Assembly (NCBI GenBank): GCA_949317995.1
Contig: OX439038.1
Coordinates: forward strand, 65,559,576 to 65,623,575
Reading direction: 5' to 3'
Origin: Acholoe squamosa
Taxonomy: Eukaryota > Annelida > Polychaeta > Phyllodocida > Polynoidae
DNA length: 64,000 nucleotides
A program made the translations under genes and the position numbers. The stretch's first letter is position 1; each line of letters opens with the position of its first letter. The notes beneath the pieces are model-generated. The model made no database searches. It saw only the letters and a program-made list of their open reading frames with translations, and was not told the origin of the DNA. Positions 23,281-36,215 of this stretch are shown here, piece after piece.

Positions 23281-23676
23281 TGGATTTTATTAATTGTTAA
23301 AAAAGAGCCACATTAAATCAGAAATCAGAGATGATGTTGTAACACACCTTAATTTTGTATGCTGCTTAGATATAAGTGAGTATACTACCTGTTCATTGTT
23401 ATCACATCTGAGCCCTCTGGCTAGCTTAATGTATCTTCTGATAGGACATCTAGCCTCTTGATGGACTTACAGTCATGCCCCGATTCATGGGCATCAATAC
23501 CATGGCTTATAATGCAAATAAATCTGATAAATGTACAATTAATTGTGGTAAAACTGGGAGGATGGAGATGCCTAATGTGAATCACAGGAAAATACTCAGA
23601 TATCATGTATGGGATGAATGGGGTTTACAGGATGATCACAAGATATGACTCAATAAATTCCAGAGACCTCTCACGT

Positions 23677-24040
23677 TTTTCAGGAGATAATCACATTCTC
23701 AATTCTTGTAGTATTCTCAATTCTTGTTGTATTCACAAATCGGGACTTGGGAAATTCCTAAGCCATTCTCAAGATCTAGACTAGATTACTTTCTTGGGTA
23801 TAAGATGTTATGGTGCGTCCACATTTCCAGGAGATAATCACGTTCTCATTTCATGTTGTATTCACAAGTTGGGGCTGGAGAAATTCCTGAGCCATTCTTG
23901 AGATCTAGTCTGGAGAACTTTCTTGAGTATAAGATGTTATGGCATGTCCACATTTTCAGGAGATAATCACGTTCTTAATTCTCGTTTTATTTAAATCGAT
24001 ACTTGAGAAATTCCTGAGCCATTCTTGAGATCTTGTTCAG
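23677..24040 (+). repeat. Tandem repeat of about 130-147 bp, three copies
   Basis: Copies begin with CAGGAGATAATCAC at 23681, 23828 and 23957. Each continues with ATTCTC...GTATTCACAA, AAATTCCTxAGCCATTCT and GAGATCT. Copies differ by roughly 15-20 percent by eye. Confidence 0.7.
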
Positions 24041-25533
24041 TGGGATAACTCTCAATCAGGAAGTGCCCCTTTGACTACATGTATGTTAGACATGTATTTA
24101 AAGATCAATAATTGCTGCCCAGGTCAAAAGCGGGCGTTGCACTACTGAGTACAAAATCTAAATTCGTAAAGTAAAATATTCCAATTCTTATTATGTTCAT
24201 GGTATAACAAATATGTCCCGATGTAGAATAATGGCCTTAGTTAAAAAGGAAACTTATGACCGTAGCTGTATATGTCAATGGTGATGGCTCTTACTAACCA
24301 CCTCCTATCACAAATAATGATGTAGCCTACCTGTAAACCACAGGTAACCCAAAGTAATGATGGTATTACCTGTGTTCTGCCAGTAAATATAGTGTATTTA
24401 CTGTCCTTCTAACAGGTGGCACTGGTCATGTTTGACTTAGAACACATGTCTTGTCTTGTCTTGTATTATGTAGTAGGACTTCTATAATAAGGGTTTGTAT
24501 CTATTAGAGTATTCGTGTAGCTCTGAATGACGTCTCCAGGAGAAGGTCAAATGATTCATTTCCCCTTCTTCATTACCCATAGACGTTCCCCCTCGCCCAC
24601 TGCTTCCCATCTCCTCTAACTGAGAAATGCTGTTTGTGTAGTAGGTGTAAAATTGGATAGTTGGTAATTATTAAGCATGCTCAGAGCATTGACTATACAC
24701 TATAGTCACATTTGTTTGACTCCATTTGCCTTTTTATAGGTTTATTTTGTCTCCTATACCTTTTAATTTTAGAAGTATCTGTAGTAATTGACATTCTTGG
24801 CACCTTATACACCAGTTAAGTGTCTACAGTCTTAGCATATTATACACCAGTCGTCTGTCTGCAAACCCCAATGTGAATTTAATTGGTTTGCATGATACAT
24901 CTGTCTTTATCCGACCGAGGCTTCCCAACCTACTCGTTTCTACCCTCACCCTCGATGCAGCTGTTCATAAAGAAAATGAAACAAATAAAGATGGTGAGGA
25001 AAAAAAGAAAGGCTATGACGAATGACTAAAGAAAGGGATAAAAGAAACAGGCCAAACCATCTGAAAAGGTTATTTACAAAAGCTTTTGAAATAATATGTC
25101 ATCCTTTCATGAAAACAAGCTTCCGGTAATTTTAGAAGCATTAGTCATAGTTGTATAAGAATGAGTGTACTGATATTGATTTCCTTTTCTAAGGGAGCTC
25201 AGATTTCTCCTCTTAAAATCTTTTACTGTGGCATACTTAAACGTATTTTCCTTTTGGGAGGCATTGATATGGTTCAGCATACAAAAGGGTGAGGGCAAAA
25301 GCTGACCCTTTGTAATTTAAACATGGTCAGGTCAGGTATTTTCATTTGTAAATCTCCATTTGATATCGCCAGATAGCAGCAATGAAATGCCTCATTCTTT
25401 TACTAGATTATATACATCCAAAAGCGATGACCATTTGATTCCAAATTAAAGTAAGGCAGTAATATCAAATGATAAATGATAAGATGTATTTTTTATAATT
25501 ATAAATAGTCCCTTTCTTTGTTCATGCTCTGAA
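24041..25533. other. Gene-free stretch
   Basis: No coding or RNA signal is seen. Positions about 24345-24430 (ACCCAAAGTAATGATGGTAT...CCTGTGTTCTG...ACAGGTGGCACTG) have a diverged copy at about 28775-28870, in the same order as the 20.8/27.9 kb pair, which points to an old larger duplication. Confidence 0.45.
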
Positions 25534-25800
25534 GGCCATTTCTTAACACACTACGACTGCTGCCCTTTAAATCGTAGTGAGAACCTTATAATTTGGCCAT
25601 AACAGTACCATGCACTAGTAGTCCCTAATGTCTGCACCAGTACGACTGCCCTACTAAACCTTATGCAATTGCTGCATAGATGTTAATCGTAGTGAGCAGT
25701 TGTAGGGCAGTTCCTACGATAGCCTGGCTTATTCTTGGCATTTGTAAATCATAGTGGCTGTGTGTAGTCGTAGTACATTTAGAAATGGCCGCCAGGCCCT
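25534..25800. mobile_element. MITE candidate, 267 bp
   Basis: GGCCATTTCTTAACACACTACGAC at the left faces GGCCATTTCTAAATGTACTACGAC read inward from the right end. The interior repeats the phrase CTACGA/TCGTAG several times. No coding capacity is seen. Its ends resemble those of the larger element at 42798-43917. Confidence 0.65.
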
Positions 25801-27160
25801 TAGCTGGGTTCAGCCAACAGCCTATGCTGCAATTTCAGCTCAATTAGTCAGGGCTTAGCAGAATGAAATCCTATTCTCAGTATTCAATTGTTTTACAGTC
25901 TGGACATCAGACCGCCTGTGGAGTCCTTAGCCAATTCAAAAATAAATTCACCCTTACCACATCCAAAGGGTTAGCATCCTGTTTTATTGGGAAAGAGGGA
26001 TGTGGTGAATGGACAAGGTAAGATATGCCCCCAAAATACAACTGTTTGCTTGGTTTTGCCTTTCAGTTAAGCCAACTAATTACAGGTTTTACTGTCAATG
26101 CCAATGGTCCCTGATCCTAAACGTTATAGAGTGTAAAGGGGGATACACCTGGTGGAATCGACAGGTGTGTATACAAGCTTGTTAATTTGATATGGTGAAA
26201 TATACATTCAACCCAGCCACACAGCTCCTCGCAGGACACACAGGTGGAATGCTGTTGGATACCGCAAAATGGTGTCATTTTTACTTATAAACAGGCAAGA
26301 AATGCTTGGAGATGGGTGCTAGGTGCTCAGTACGTACGATACAGGCCAGTCACTCCTTTTTCAGCCATTTTATTTTCATTTTGTTGTATGTGAATTTATT
26401 TATGCTGTCGGGGGCCATATTTGCTGCCCCGTAATCAAACAATAGAAAACATGGGAGTTTCAGTAATTATGATTCACCTGTCATCCAAATTAGCCATAAT
26501 TTATGTTTCAGTCCAGCAGTAATATTGTAGTAAAGATGAGTTTGGGTATGTTGGGATGGTTTGAATTAAGTTTAAGCAAACAACACAAGCACAGCCCATC
26601 CAGCGATCGCGATGGACTTAGGCCTAAACTATGCTTGGCAAGCCACATCCCAGCATTCATCGATTCTATTTCTTGAATTGGATGCTAATCCTCGAGGCTG
26701 ACACAGGAATTATCCTACTTACTGACTACATTTGGAGGTGATCCTCATCTTATAGTGGGTTGGCAAGGCATCAATACTGCTGTATATATAACCTAATGGC
26801 TGGCTTTGTGGAGGATAAACGTATGGGCACTTCACAACTATACACACACAAAGCAGATCTCACGCACAAGCAGCCTTTAACTTTATCATTATGGTTTAAA
26901 GTCAACACCATGGGTTCAAGCACAATTACGTTATAGGACAGCTCCATTAGACTAAAAGAGCACCCTGGTTATATTTAAATCATACTTGGTCAGCAGGGCG
27001 TTTGTACATATCAACATTACCCTCAGCTCTATGCAGGTAGAAAATATGTGGTATTACAAATAATGGACACAATATGCAGCACTATCCAATAATTTCTAGA
27101 TTTTGACTTTCTTCTCAACTGAAGAATAAAGCTTAACATAGTTCTACATAACATAGGCCT
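25801..27160. other. Gene-free stretch
   Basis: I see only AT-rich sequence with short chance open frames. Confidence 0.4.
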
Positions 27161-27522
27161 GGAGCGTGTTGCTCCTACGGTAAAAAGAGCTGTCAGTATG
27201 TGCCCTCTTTTCTAAACAAGTCGTGCACTGCTTCACCTAAGTACTTGCACTCACCACATAAGTCTGAAAAGTCACCTGCCTTGTTTAAAATAGAGAGAGC
27301 TGCACTACCAGGCACCTACTCATGTCACACGATCTATAGTTTATTATACTGACTGACTTCTCCCAACTAGGTACCTACTCAAATCCCCCTTTTTTAGCAC
27401 CGTACTTGAATGACCACTTGTGAGCAACAAAAGGGACAAGTTATAGCTACACGAAAAGAAAGGACTGGAAACAAGGGCATTTTTAGCCAGCTCTTCCTTT
27501 TACTATAGGAGCAACACCCTCC
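27161..27522 (+). mobile_element. 362-bp inverted-repeat element, copy 1
   Basis: It is nearly collinear, as inverse complement, with 44112-44473, which is also 362 bp. Its own ends form a terminal inverted repeat of about 30 bp (GGAGCGTGTTGCTCCTACGG against the inverse of CTATAGGAGCAACACCCTCC). The middle has GTAGGTACCT-type palindromes. It is non-coding. Equal length and end-to-end match of two copies define the element limits. Confidence 0.8.
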
Positions 27523-30500
27523 TGCACATCATATGTTTTCCCTAGCCAGTTAGCAGAAGATAAAGGAAGCTGTCATTAATCAACCCTCGAGTTCCAATGG
27601 TATGCATGTACTAATGGTTGCAGTTATGTCTCAGACATTATTTTTACCCATGACAATTAGAAGACAAGGAGGTCATGTGTACCTGAATCACTAGGATTCA
27701 ACATTCATGGATTATTTGTTTTCTAAATCTTCAATAGGGTATATTCTGTGTCGTTTCTGTGAACCTTGAATTTCACATTGCCAGTAATAGTTTCGAGACT
27801 TTGAGCGGCTTTGCCGTTCACCAGGCTTGGGCATAGGGCCTACGGTGAGCAGTAATTTACCGACGTCTACCAGACAATTCCCTGGAACATCTTCTATGGC
27901 GACCTTTGACTTATACAATCTGAATCTAATCAGGGAATGGTTCTTCATAAGCTCTGAACAGTCTCGCAGCAATCCATCATACTATCTTCCCTGGGGGAAT
28001 CAGCATATTTGCGTGGGACGCAGAAATGCAGTGGGATGAGAAAATGGGTCCAGAGGACAAAGATGATATGGTGTGGTGGAATGACATTATATGTCACAAC
28101 TTGTCATTGGAATTGACAATTTGCATGTTTGTCTACCAGAGGATGGGGTATAAATGACTATAATCACTGTGTGACTTTAGGCGATGAGGGGAAACCTTGC
28201 CTCAACGATCAGTAGATTTACAATACAGACTATTATTGATATCTGTTTCACATCACAAGTTTTTAGAACACTACAATAATTGGCAACCATTGCGTGGATG
28301 ATATATTTTCATGTCAATTTTGATTTTGTGCGATATCTTTAGCTGAGCATGGATGCGGCCTTCTCATAATGGGCAGAGTGACCACGGAGTCCTCTGCTTT
28401 GTTCACCTCCATGCAATTCCCAATGTTTTCATCCATTTGTGAAATAATACTCGTCAAGACTTATATTCTTTTTGCCTTCTATAACTTTGTACATGCCTGA
28501 TTCCTTTGCTGACAAGTCGAGGTTTTGTCAGTCAGAGTAGAGGGGAAAAATGACTTTGGACGACTCTCAGTGACCTTTCACTATTCCTGCCTTTTCTAGG
28601 TTTTCTGATTCCATTAATATTTTGTTCCCTTCAAGCCTGACTGAGACAATTAACGTATGCCGCCTTTATCTTTCACTGATGGGCAGCGAAAGCCGTTTTT
28701 CCCATCAACGTCAATCTTTTTCTGATCCAGAGTTGCCCGAAAGGGCATATATATTGAAAAAAAGTTATACACTAACCATTCAGTGACCCAAAGTAATCAC
28801 TTTATCACCTGTGTCTTAATACAGGTAGCACTGTCTCTATCCTCTGCCAGTTACATCATGTGCCATTCCAACTTGCTCTTTACCTGTAAGTTGCCAGCAC
28901 TTCACTAAGGGGAGGTCTTCCGTCAGATAATGGGTTGTATGTGAAGGGTGGCGTAACCAAGAGGTAGTGATAAACCATTTCCCTGACCATTAACCCTGGG
29001 CACCTAATAATCCTACCTGCATTAACTTCCCCCATTAATAGAAACCATGAAACCTGTAGTTACAAACTTTCACAGCGCCTACATTATATCCTTACATATT
29101 CCTACAATAGAATCCTTTAAGCACTTAATATAACAAAACGTTATAGTTGCTAGACTTCCCCTATGAGATTCCCAAGTATGCAGGGCATTGAAAAATAGCT
29201 AGACTATTTCACGCCCACAACTTGCTTCATAGGTATCACTTTTATTTATATAACTTATTGGGTCCACCTGCACGTGTATGGCGGGCAGGGGGTCTCATTA
29301 GTGACAGCTGGCGGCCAGCTCCACCACTACCTGTCACCTACATAACCCTGGTGCCATGCACCCTTTCCATTTACTACATCCTACTACACCCCTCCCCTCC
29401 AGCCTACTAAAGGCGCACCTCCACCTGCCCCATTCGCTTCTCTGTCTTCTACCGCTCCGGTCCCGTTTCTTCTCCCGCCCGCTCTCACCCTTTATCACTT
29501 ATCATATGTAGTTCTCTTATATATTTTACACGTAGGGCATTTTACATTGTAACTTCAACAATTCTTATTCACAACACATTAATTAATATTTATGTGATTT
29601 CTATGTACAAACTTTTAATTATTTATTACTTGTTATCAACTATATCTCATATAACAAATATATATAATAAATATTTTTATTTCTCCAAGTCCTGCCTCCC
29701 TCTATTTCTCTTCTTTAGGCCGCGGTTGGGTCATCAATGACGACATAATAAGTTAAAGATTTAAGATTTCCTCGTGTAAAGAAGGCGAATAGTGTCTTAC
29801 TGCCTTTAACCTTTCTAGGTCATTGTGTCTGGTGATCTAATACTTACAGTTTCTTCCAATGAAACAGCAACGCTGGTATTATTAGATCTCCAAATTCTTG
29901 TGAGCAATATGCTCTGTCGAAATCAATAACAATGCATTTCAGTGACACACTATCCTTTCTACACACATAAATCAAGCCATCTTTCTAAGGTAAAACAACC
30001 ATCTCTAACAAAATTGAACACACTGTAAGACAAAACCAGACATATGAGTTTTTGTTGTTTCCTATCGCACAAATGAGGTGGCAGTTGAATAGACCTGCCT
30101 TGTAGATCTAAGCCAGGGATCGTACACATGTGTGTGAGACGGGGGTTCTGACTAGATGGATTCTTGTACAGACATGATGGGGAAGGTTGCCTTATTTGGA
30201 CCCCGTAAGAACTTTTTCCTGTCTAGTGATTATTTCTATGAATTTGAATGTAAAAGTTATACACTTGTCCAATTTAGGTAACTTTTCATTTTTCTCATTG
30301 ATAGTTTGTTTAAGAAAATATGACAATTGTTTTATATCAAAATTAATTTTAGACTAAACGTATGTTTTATATCAAAATTCATTTTAGACTAAATGTAAAA
30401 TATGACATCTAAAAATATGAAGGATTTTGAACAAAAAAATGTTGCCTAGCAACCAGGAAGGCTTAAATAAGCAGTGACACAAATAAGATCAAGAGGGTCA

Positions 30501-31112
30501 CTGCCACTAGGGGAAACAAGGGTGGTCCAGTTTAGGAGCCGGTCCAAATTGGGCAACTTTCGCCTAAGTATCCCCCCCCTTGGCTGAGTCATTTTACTTT
30601 ATATAGAACTCCGCAGATCCCTTACTAAAAGACACAACGTCCGGCAGCCTATGGTGATTTCCCGCCACAAAACACAATGCAATTCCCTTTCCTGGTATAC
30701 AGATAGGGCCACTTTCGCTTGCCCCGATCCGGTTAACCCAGTTGACCAGCTGCTCATCGGGCATACACCACAGCTACACCCCGGATGTACCAGATCAAGT
30801 CACCTGGTTAACCAAGTGGGGTCGCACGAAAATGGCCCAGGTATGGATACTGGCTCTTTATTGAAGGGGTTATAGATGAACTCTATGGACATTTAGAATT
30901 GAGGAATCGGAGTTGGGGTCATATTCAAAGATGTATTTCGCTAAAACGTTTCCTGCACAGATGGGTAAGTGGAATTACACACCGGATGAATGGAAATTTC
31001 AGTCATAAAGTGTGTCTGCATTTGAGAATGCGTGTGCAACTTGCATGACCTCACTTAATTCCACCAAGTATAGTATAGGTTCTCTAGGATATGTTACCCC
31101 ATAGAGTCCTAT
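27523..31112. other. Gene-free stretch with duplicated block and a 35-bp tandem pair
   Basis: Positions 27945-28390 are the second copy of the 20.8 kb block. Positions 30329-30363 and 30364-30398 are two adjacent copies of a 35-bp unit (GTTTTATATCAAAATTxATT). The C-rich stretch at 29290-29480 has no recognisable gene. Confidence 0.5.
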
Positions 31113-33538
31113 AGTGCAAGCCACCCCCTTCTACCCCCCCTTAAAAGTAGGCTACCTTTTGTGTTCAGTACTGAGTCCTATGTAAGATAAGGGGGTTTAT
31201 GGAGATGTCAGGAATCTTTATCAGAGTGATATCAAATAGAAACAAGGGGCCACCTATACCAAAAAATCCTGCTGAATCCAAAATTTGTGGTCTTGATTCT
31301 CAAAATTTGGCCAAAGGTACCTAAAAATGAGGTTTGATGATGAGAATATTTTAAAAATGTAAAAAAGTTATATTGAAAATGATTGGGACATTTTATAGAT
31401 GCAACATGCTAATCAAAGTCAATGCCTCAATCTACATATCCCAAAGTTTGCCTATCCCAACCTGACAAGTACTCTGCCTGTGTATGGCTCTGCCTCTCCA
31501 ACATACTGCCTATCCCTTAGTCTGCCTATCACTCATACTACCTATCCCCTGAAACATCTAGAGTTTAATTAGGTTTTCTCTCAAATGGCTTAAAGGATTA
31601 AGGTTTACCCCTCACCTTTGTACCTAATTTTCTATGTACATTCTTACCATTAGTCTACCTATCCTCAATCTGCCTATCATTCACTTTACCTATCCCTCAT
31701 GGTGACTATCCCCCAACTCTGCACATCCCTCATATTTGACTGGCACATCTGTGATATTACCTAGCACCAATGTATCTTTTGAATATGCTCATCTTACAAG
31801 GTACCCTCTGTGCATATCTCTCAAACTGTTTATTACCTATCCTCCTTGCTACCCATCCTCTTCAATACCTAACCCCCAAGCTCACTTTATAGCTTTCCTA
31901 CCTATCACAGCTTGATCAGCTGGGATAGCTCACATCCAACCTTTATTATGATCTCTTACACAGCTAAAAATAATTTTCTTGGAATCTTAAATAAACTTAC
32001 CTGATGGACAAAACTACCAGTTTTAAGATTTTTCATTTTCTTAAAACTGGTAGTTTTGTCCGCCACATGAGATAATTTTTCTTATTTTCTTAAATCAAGA
32101 AAAATATTTTTAGCTGTGTTTAGTCAACCTATCCCCTGAAGAACAAATCCAACAGTCTACCTCAAGCATACATCTACTGATCACTCATGCTATATATCCT
32201 TGAGGTTACCTATCCTTCAGGCTGCCTATCCTTCATGGTATATAGCCCTCAGCCTACCTAACCAGCTATCTATATATCTCTCACCTTGCATTCTATTCTT
32301 TCTAACTTTATAGTAGCTCTTAAAGTCTATGCTTTGTGAAATATACCTATCGCTAATTGTACCTATCCTCAAGTCTGCATATCACTCATGTTTACCTTAC
32401 ATATCCCTCAGCCCATTGAATTATCATGCTTTTCTAAAATGTCTCACCATGACTATCATTAGACTAAAGCTAACTTCCTATCCTACACAAATGATGTTTA
32501 TTCCCCTCTTCCTATCCTTCATGCTGCATATCATTCATGCTATCCCACTTGACAAGTTAAAAAACTGAGGGCTATATACCATGAAGGATAGGCAGCCTGA
32601 AGGATAGGTAACCTCAAGGATATTTAGCATGAGTGATAGGTACATGTATTCGTGAGGTAGACTGTTTAATTTGTTCCAAAGGGGATAGGTTGACTAAGAG
32701 ATCAAAATGAAGGTTGGTTGTGAGCTATCCCAGCTGAACAAGCTGTGATAGGTAGGAAAGCTATAAAGTGAGCATGAGGGATAGGTATTGAAGAAGATGG
32801 GCAGCAAGGAGGATAGGTAGCAGTTTAAGAGATAGGCATAGAGATGCCTTGTGAAGTGAGCATATTCAAAAGATACATTGGTGCTAGGTAATATCACAGA
32901 TGTGCCAGTCAAACATGAGGGATGTGAAGAGTTGGGGGATAGTCACCATGAGGGATAGGTAAAGTGAATGATAGGCAGATTGAGGATAGGTAGACTAATG
33001 GTGAGAATGTACAGAGAAAATTAGGTACAAAGGTGAGGGGTAAACTTTAAACCTTTAAACCATTTGAGAGAAAACCTAATTAAACTCTAGATGTTTCAAG
33101 GGATAGGTAGTATGAGTGATAGGTAGACTAAGGGATAGGCAGTATGTGGGACAGGCAGAGCCATACACAGGTAGAGTACTTGTCAGGTTGAGATAGGCAG
33201 ACATTAGGATATGTAGATTGAGGTATTGACTTTGATTAGCATGTTGAATCTATAAAAAGTTCCAATCATTTTCAATATAACTTTTGTACATTTTTAAAAT
33301 ATTCTCATTATCAAACCTTGTTTTTAGGCACTTTTGGTCAAATTTTGAGAATCAAGATCACAAATTTTGGATTCAGCAGGATTTTTTTTGGTATAGGTGG
33401 CCCCTTGTTTCCATTTGATATCACTCTGATAAAGATTCCTGACATCTCTATAAACCCCCTTATCCTACATAGGACTCAATACTGAACACAAAAGGGAGCC
33501 TACTTTTAAGGGGGGTTAGGGGGGGGGGCTGTTACACT
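31113..33538. mobile_element. Giant foldback element, 2.43 kb
   Basis: The left arm (31113-32252) and right arm (32565-33538) are inverse complements, joined by a loop of about 310 bp. The ends read AGTGCAAGCCACCCCC and, inward from the right, AGTGTAACAGCCCCCC. The left arm is 166 bases longer, and nearly all the difference is the 161-bp hairpin MITE at 31959-32119. Both arms and the loop are filled with a degenerate phrase of the type CTACCTATCCCTCA (TGAGGGATAGGTAG on the other arm). No coding capacity is seen. Flanks contain GTCCTATA and GTGTCCATA, which are not a clean target duplication. Confidence 0.88.
31959..32119. mobile_element. 161-bp hairpin MITE nested in the left foldback arm
   Basis: It begins CACAGCTAAAAATAATTTTC and ends with ATATTTTTAGCTGTGT; the middle repeats AAAACTGGTAGTTTTGTCC as an inverted pair. 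The opposite arm has the uninterrupted sequence GATCTCTTAGTCAACC (inverse of about 32686-32701). The insertion site is therefore TTA with TTA present on both sides (31956-31958 and 32120-32122). A TTA or TA duplication fits Harbinger- or mariner-type movement. Confidence 0.87.
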
Positions 33539-34884
33539 GTGTCCATAGGCAAAGCTCTGAGTTTCACCTCCTATCTATTGAAGCTTCTTGATTCCACCAG
33601 CACCAAAGCAGGATTCTCCCCGTATTTGGACAATGTAAGGACAGATTAGGCATTATGTGATGCTATAGCCGTGGTGAGACAACTCCATCACGACATCCAA
33701 CCACATCAATCCAGGAAATATACATGGAATTAGGCTTGATGCTTCTAATGCTGGGTCCTAATCCTCAGTAGTTTACAGCTACTAAAAGCCGTACGTACAC
33801 AACCCATAGTGATAATATGCTAATGAATGATGCTAAAGGGAGTTGATAAGCAATAAATAACGCTAACATGTATGATAAATGATGAGGGTGTTTGGTATAG
33901 TGATTGGAAATCCAGATTAATATTAGTAAAGGCCAACAATATACACCACGTTAGCTGCATTGTTCATATTATTATGCATGTAGTCTTATTGTTGGTCATA
34001 CATTTCCTAGTTATGATTATGCGAGGGCGCTCTGTGTGCCCGATAATGATAGTCCCATAAATAAATGAATAGCCCATCAGTGAGAAGAGATAAGTCAGTA
34101 CTATCTTTTGACACATGGGAAATAAATGTAGCTCAATATATGAAGCAATTGACAGCACTAAGGGCCTAGTTGTTTGAGAAATGGCTCTGAGACACCTTTC
34201 GTTTGTGCTGTGAATATTGTATATTGCTTCATAAACGCCTGCTTAATGAGTCTTGGAGACAAACGTTAGAGATTGATTAGTCAACAGCTGCTCAACTGTA
34301 CTTTTATTTAGGGAACATACAGAGGAGTATTCACAGTACATACTGATCAAAGCTGGACTTTACCCCTTCATAGGTCCATTCCTACATATCTTTGAAAAGC
34401 ATTGTCCCACATCGGATTGTCCCTCCCCATTAGCTTTCTTCAGATTCCAGCCGTGCAAGAAATTAAACTATCTGTGGATGGCTAGGGGAGAACCTACTTA
34501 AGGAATTGCTGAAGATCAGGATACACAAAATAAATTTTATTCAAGCTATTTTGGCCGTCCACTTTCATTTCATTAAAAAAGAAATGCTGTGCTCGCATTC
34601 CCTCAGGGCCAAGCATGCAAAGCAGTAATGACATTTCTGCTGTGAGAAGTCTTCCTAGGATTCATCTGTTGAAAAATCATATGGCTAGTAATCCAGTATG
34701 AGTGGAATTCAGGAGAGTTTGGAGACACCTTTCTTTTTTAACAAAGTTAAGCCATTATTCAAATAATCAATTCCATAGCCTTTTCAATATCATGCTCAGA
34801 ATACCCGTTGATATACTGTTTCGGGCTACAATATGGCAAATGTGTTCTGCTTGAAATCAATATCTTTGTGAACTAGGAATAATA
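33539..34884. other. Gene-free stretch
   Basis: I see no coding, RNA or repeat signal beyond short chance open frames. Confidence 0.4.
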
Positions 34885-34974
34885 ATAATGAGAATGCTGA
34901 ACAGGAAATTCATAAAGTTTTATTACACTAACATGAGTAATTACTGTATATGATAAACATGTAACTAAACTAAT
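34885..34974 (-). repeat. Split direct repeat B2
   Basis: ATAATGAGAATGCTGAACAG followed by AAATTCATAAAG matches 35391-35488 with about 85-90 percent identity by eye. Confidence 0.7.
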
Positions 34975-35180
34975 AAGATACCGGTTTGTATCTAAGAGTT
35001 AAATATGTAAATGAAGTAAGGCACTAACTTGTACCGTATGTTACCAACAATGGATAAATGTTCAGAGTCCATAATATAAAGTTTGAGTAAAATATATATG
35101 GTAAGTGAATTTATCAAGGTATTCGAAGTCCAGAGTTTTATGAAAACCACACCATTAAAAAGAGGGTGGGAGTGGTGGGA

Positions 35181-35398
35181 AAGTTTACAAGGCGTATTGT
35201 AATGGACGCTGGGTGAGAAAAGGTAAAGTGTGTCATCGATTGCAACCAGGGTTTGAGAGTTGCTGAGTGATAAGGGGAAGGTGGAGCCACCGGGGTGAGT
35301 CCTTGAGAGTCTGGTGAGTACTTGGAACCACCACTAGGTGGAGTATGAATTTGCCTGTCAGTCTCATTACCAGCAATTTATCAATTACTGATAATGAG
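35181..35398 (-). repeat. Split direct repeat A2
   Basis: AAGTTTACAAGGCGTATTG and later CCTGTCAGTCTCATTACC and TTATCAATTACTGATAATGA match 41072-41197 in the same orientation. This copy is about 90 bp longer in the middle. It directly abuts repeat B1. Confidence 0.75.
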
Positions 35399-35488
35399 AA
35401 CGCTGAACAGGAAATTCATAAAGTGGAGTTTTATTAAACTAACACAAGTGATTATGGTATATGATAAACATAATTATAACTAAACTAA
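35391..35488 (-). repeat. Split direct repeat B1
   Basis: Second copy of the 34885-34974 block, directly adjoining A2. Confidence 0.7.
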
Positions 35489-35593
35489 CTTGGTATCTCC
35501 CTAGGGGTTCTCTCTTAGGCCCTGGGTATTTGCTCAGGGTCTTTTTTGTTATCTGTTACTCGTTTGTTTCTGTGTGTGTGGGTAACTGTGAGC

Positions 35594-36215
35594 TATTTAA
35601 AATGTCTATGACACTTGTTAAAGAGTTTATATCATCTGAGGGATTTGAGTTTGTTCACTTAAACATGCGGAGCACGTATAAGAAAAAAAAGGTGAAATCT
35701 TCAAAAAATTAAATGGTTCGGATATTGTAACAATGATGGAGACTTGGCTGCATGATGATGTGGATAATGACTTAGTACTGTGGTCTGGTATGAAATTATT
35801 TCGTCAAAACAGGTATACTGGTAAAAAGGGTAGAGGTATTGTTGCATATGTATGACATGAGATTGCACCATATACTAATTCTGTTAAAAGACTGTGTATC
35901 AACAACATGGATATTAAGTGTTTTGTACTGGATATTGTTATACCATCGCAACCTGTTTTAAGATTGGCAACTGTATATAGGCTGCTGTCTGGTAAAAAGG
36001 ATGAGTTTATGCGACATATGAAAAAATTGTGAAAAACAATAGACAATGAAAAAATTGAGCTATGGTGTCGCGGAGATCTTAACACAACACACTGTCGCTG
36101 AAACTCAAAGCATGATCTGTGTCATTCCTATGGTCTGCACAAACTTATCCATCAATGTACAAGACCATATAAAAAGAGACTATCTTGCCTCGATAATATT
36201 TTAACTAGTTAGAAT
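35594..36215 (+). pseudogene. LINE fragment: APE-type endonuclease region
   Basis: Several open stretches in changing frames give FEFVHLNMRS, then METWLHDD, GRGIVAYV, WCRGDLNTTHCR and LSCLDNIL. These correspond in order to the start, the catalytic E region, the GG(V/I)AxYV segment, the GDxN motif and the final LDxIL segment of the apurinic endonuclease of CR1/jockey/RTE-like LINEs. The reading is broken by several stops and frame changes. No reverse transcriptase follows, so this is an internal fragment. It lies inside the minus-strand retroelement. Confidence 0.75.

Noticed and set aside
27712-27972. 86-residue minus-strand frame with protein-like composition
   Set aside because: No splice context, motif or partner exon could be found, and it partly overlaps a duplicated non-coding block.
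32694-32912. Minus-strand open frame in the right foldback arm
   Set aside because: It is produced by the degenerate CCTATCC phrase of the arm and is not kept open in the opposite arm.
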